This document shows, in pieces, positions 61,550-64,000 of a stretch of DNA of 64,000 bases; the first letter of the stretch is position 1; each line of letters starts with the position of its first letter. Position numbers and translations under genes: made by a program. The notes beneath the pieces were generated by a model. That model saw only the letters and a program-made list of their open reading frames with translations, was not told the origin of the DNA and ran no database searches. This stretch comes from Stentor coeruleus (taxonomy: Eukaryota; Ciliophora; Heterotrichea; Heterotrichida; Stentoridae), in contig MPUH01000022.1 in the NCBI GenBank assembly GCA_001970955.1, positions 1 to 64,000 of the forward strand. Reading direction: 5' to 3'.

Positions 61550-62446
61550 CTATTGTTTTTCTATAGGCATCTGCCTTGGGACTCGATGTATTACCAGCGA
61601 TTTAATAGGTAGGATCGCATAGCCAAATAGAATAAATGGAGGCCAGGCTGCAAGCATTTCTGAACCACTAGAGTCATCTTTCAAAGCTATAGCACAAGCA
61701 AAAACCCACATTTGGCCCATTAAAACACCCATATACATACTTGCTACATGAAGTTCAGCAAAAGCTTCCCAAATCAACAAATATGCTATTACTAGAATGG
61801 TCAGTACCAAACCTGGAACTGGGGAGTGGATTGGTCCAAATAAAAACACAACTCCGAATAAAAGAAGCTTGTAAATTCCGATAAAGTAGCTTTCATTTCC
61901 AAACTTTCTTTCGATTCCTTTTGGCCTTTCTGCTTTAAATACTGGGCATATGACTCCTGAGAGGAAAAGGGCAAAGCCAGAAAAGATGTACCCGATCTCT
62001 AAAAGGGTCATATGTTTACTTTCCCAACAAGTTATGGAGGAATAACTTTCTATTGTACTATCAGTGGCACAGTATTGAACTGCAACGAATTGTGAGATGA
62101 TTGGGATATATCCAACTCCAAAGATTATATGCTCAAAGAACCAGATAAAAATACAAGCCAAAGTGTTCTGTTTCCTGTTCCACTGATGGAGTTTCTCATT
62201 TAGGGCAATATAAAGGACTAATGATACAAAAACAACTACAGCAGCCGTTATGTAAATTCCGATAAAAGCGTCTCCATCAAATCTTAAGGCAATTTTTTCT
62301 AAACCTTTAAAAGCATCATGAGCATCACTATTCCAAGTAGCAGAGGTATCTGGAGCGTATCTGAGGAATGACATCACTTGGATATGCTCAATTAGAAGCT
62401 CTATGGTTAATGCTGCAAGGCATACATATCGATTGTTAAAAACCAT
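61550..62446 (-). CDS. Multi-helix membrane protein, function unknown
   Basis: 298 residues with about seven hydrophobic helices, at roughly 8-28, 62-82, 95-118, 145-170, 188-205, 207-232 and 238-258, plus a last one at 268-290. The start, LAALTIELLIEHIQVMSFL followed by W, resembles the opening membrane segment of large ciliate Tmp-type proteins that carry PAS domains further on, but this protein ends after its membrane part. It may be a short member of that group, or unrelated. No transport or enzyme motif is visible. The stop is TAG. It is separated from aconitase by about 200 bases. Confidence 0.75.
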   Translation of the reverse strand: MVFNNRYVCLAALTIELLIEHIQVMSFLRYAPDTSATWNSDAHDAFKGLEKIALRFDGDAFIGIYITAAVVVFVSLVLYIALNEKLHQWNRKQNTLACIFIWFFEHIIFGVGYIPIISQFVAVQYCATDSTIESYSSITCWESKHMTLLEIGYIFSGFALFLSGVICPVFKAERPKGIERKFGNESYFIGIYKLLLFGVVFLFGPIHSPVPGLVLTILVIAYLLIWEAFAELHVASMYMGVLMGQMWVFACAIALKDDSSGSEMLAAWPPFILFGYAILPIKSLVIHRVPRQMPIEKQ

Positions 62447-62720
62447 TTATAACCATTTTCTTACTGGAGTTTTGACTTGATTAAAGTTAAAATTAGTATG
62501 AGAACTAGGTAAAAACTTTTTAGATAGATTTATGTTAGTGATTATTTATATGATAAATTGTATATGGTTTGAATTTTAATAAGTCTTTTTGTAAGGTTAT
62601 AAGAGTTTATTAGTTTTTAGGATAAGATTTGGATTAATCCTAATCATAACATAAAAAATCAAATATTTTCATATCAAAACTAAATCAAATCTCAAATAAA
62701 TTTAATAATTCCTATAAAAA

Positions 62721-63440
62721 TTAATTCTTCCTTCTTGTATAATGGTCATAAATAACCACTTGAGCATATTCATCAGTCTCAATCTCAAACCTCCTCGTAT
62801 TATCCCCAGGAGTTTCAGCATCAGGATCCACATTAATAATTTTCCTATCCCTTTTATTTTTAAACTGTAATCCACTCTCACTATACGTATCCACTCTAAA
62901 ATTTGGGCTTTCATTTATACTAGTTTTCTGTCCATCCCAATAATAATAACTAAGATCCTGTGGTGTTGGGAGTAATTTTTTTTTCCTTAAAAAGTAGTCT
63001 TCGAAATTCTCAGTCTTCAGTCTATGATGATAATCAATATACCCTGAAATTTCCCTTTTTTTGTTTCCTTTATGTATTATATCTCTTATAAATATAATTG
63101 TTGTTAGTCTACCATTTCTAACTTGTTCTTCTCTATCTGCTAATTCTTGTAAGAATTTAAAGTTGCTTAGATCCTTTTCTGCACTTGCTAGCTTTTTAGG
63201 CACGTTTTCTTGTTTAGCTTTTTTTGCGATTTCGTTATCTTTTTTACGTTTTTCGAACTCTTCTTTGGATAAAATTTCACCTTTACCTTGGATACCTAGT
63301 TCTACTAACTGCCTAGCAAGTTCTTCATCTTCAAGGTAGTAAGTATCAGTATCGGTTATGTGGGAATTTAAATACTCTTCATAGCTATCGAAATTGTCGA
63401 GGGAACTATCAACTCCTTCTTTATCGTAATCCTTATCCAT
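62721..63440 (-). CDS. CFAP299: CFAP299, cilia- and flagella-associated protein
   Basis: 239 residues, close to the animal protein (about 230). It aligns along the full length with CFAP299 (C4orf22): FDSYEEYLNSHITDTDTYYL, DEELARQLVELGIQGKGE, SAEKDLSNF, TTIIFIRD, EISGYIDYHHRLKTENFEDYF, KKKLLPTPQDLSYYYWDG, KRDRKIINVDPDAETPGDNT, and the ending VVIYDHYTRRK. CFAP299 is a ciliary protein of unsettled biochemical role, conserved in species with motile cilia. No intron is needed. It is the last gene on this strand before the right edge. Confidence 0.94.
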   Translation of the reverse strand: MDKDYDKEGVDSSLDNFDSYEEYLNSHITDTDTYYLEDEELARQLVELGIQGKGEILSKEEFEKRKKDNEIAKKAKQENVPKKLASAEKDLSNFKFLQELADREEQVRNGRLTTIIFIRDIIHKGNKKREISGYIDYHHRLKTENFEDYFLRKKKLLPTPQDLSYYYWDGQKTSINESPNFRVDTYSESGLQFKNKRDRKIINVDPDAETPGDNTRRFEIETDEYAQVVIYDHYTRRKN

Positions 63441-64000
63441 TATTAATGTTTATAACAGATTTTTGTATTATGTTGCATTGGGAATAATTTTTTTTTTATT
63501 ATTTGTATTAAGAAAGGGGCTTTTATTTGTATTTGAGAGGATTCGAATTTTTTTGTTTATGAATTTTGGTTTTTTGGGTAAGAGGATTTTTGTTTGGTGT
63601 GCTTATGAATATTAGAATTTATTTACTAGATGAAGATTTGAGTTTTAAAATATTAAAGGCTGGTTGTTGTGTATTATATTTAAGATATAAATATTTCATA
63701 AGAAAATAATCAGTTTATGAAATAATCATAATAAATTGCATCTTATAATTTTTATATCATGTAATAAGAAATCATAGTAAATCACATCTCAAAAAGCATA
63801 AATCAATCTAGTCTTACAAAAAATTTAACATATAATAAACAACAACATAATTCAAGCAAACCAACAAAATCTTCTCTTTCATATATCCTTCAAGTCTTTA
63901 ACCCTCAACATCCAATCCCAACAATTTATCCTCATAATTTCATACTATAAAATCCTCATATTTGCCCTAAAAATCTCAATCAACCCCATACTCATATAAA
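63441..64000. other. Right-edge intergenic region, no telomere
   Basis: 560 bases to the window end. Bases up to about 63680 are C-poor on the + strand, as for the 5' flank of the - strand gene; from about 63730 the sequence is C-rich and nearly free of G, which predicts another gene just beyond the edge, either + strand with its 5' flank here or - strand with its 3' flank. No telomere repeat is present. Confidence 0.55.

Overview
The window looks like one end of a macronuclear chromosome of a heterotrich ciliate, closest to Stentor. Four things point there. The left edge is two copies of an 8-base C-strand telomere repeat (CCCTAACA permutation). The DNA is AT-rich with very short gene spacing. 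Eleven genes' reading frames are restored by removing introns of exactly 15 bases (GT...AG). The genetic code is standard: every Trp codon I see in the intact genes is TGG, stops are TAA or TAG, and one kinase gene ends in TGA. The last point argues against Blepharisma and Condylostoma, which reassign stop codons. The right edge has no telomere, so the chromosome continues.

Layout. 0-5.7 kb (+ strand): a PHD-containing PIAS/SIZ SUMO ligase that starts only about 165 bases from the telomere, a four-helix membrane protein, a protein kinase with a DFN motif, and a coiled-coil protein. 5.7-12.3 kb (- strand): LIS1, Rab6, an SV2-like MFS transporter and a TROVE-vWA (Ro60/TEP1-type) RNA-binding protein. 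12.9-22.7 kb (+): a cyclic-nucleotide signalling block made of a two-cNBD protein, two tandem acylated PKG-like proteins whose kinase domains have lost their catalytic residues, an RRM/zinc-finger protein and an ankyrin-AGC kinase. 22.9-29.9 kb (+): a 2349-residue deubiquitinase. 30-35.9 kb (-): a tight head-to-tail array with a protein of unknown function, a CEP70-like protein, a CFAP97/hemingway-domain protein, the Polycomb WD40 subunit EED/ESC and an axonemal-type coiled-coil protein. 36.9-40.2 kb (+): an otubain-like/RING protein and a ZNF598/Hel2 ligase. 40.3-49.2 kb is looser: a secreted patatin, small proteins including a prenylated PP1-docking protein, an Alba protein, another cNBD protein, and a secreted ML-domain gene beside its dead tandem copy. 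49.6-54 kb: a mitochondrial carrier, an alpha/beta hydrolase, two small genes, CEP20/FOR20 and a coiled-coil protein. 54-64 kb: a gene-poor stretch, a small secreted acidic protein, a disordered protein whose 3' end has seeded a minisatellite, a small two-exon gene, cytosolic aconitase/IRP1, a membrane protein and CFAP299.

Themes. Many genes serve cilia and basal bodies (LIS1, CEP70-like, CFAP97, CEP20, CFAP299, an ODA-docking-like coiled coil), as expected for a large multiciliated cell. A second theme is cyclic-nucleotide and phosphatase signalling at membranes (four cNBD proteins, the ankyrin-AGC kinase, the PP1-docking protein). A third is ubiquitin/SUMO control (PIAS, USP, ZNF598, otubain-like). 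No mobile element, CRISPR array, tRNA or rRNA was recognised. Two single-N positions flanked by identical 45- and 54-base sequences are unresolved assembly joins.
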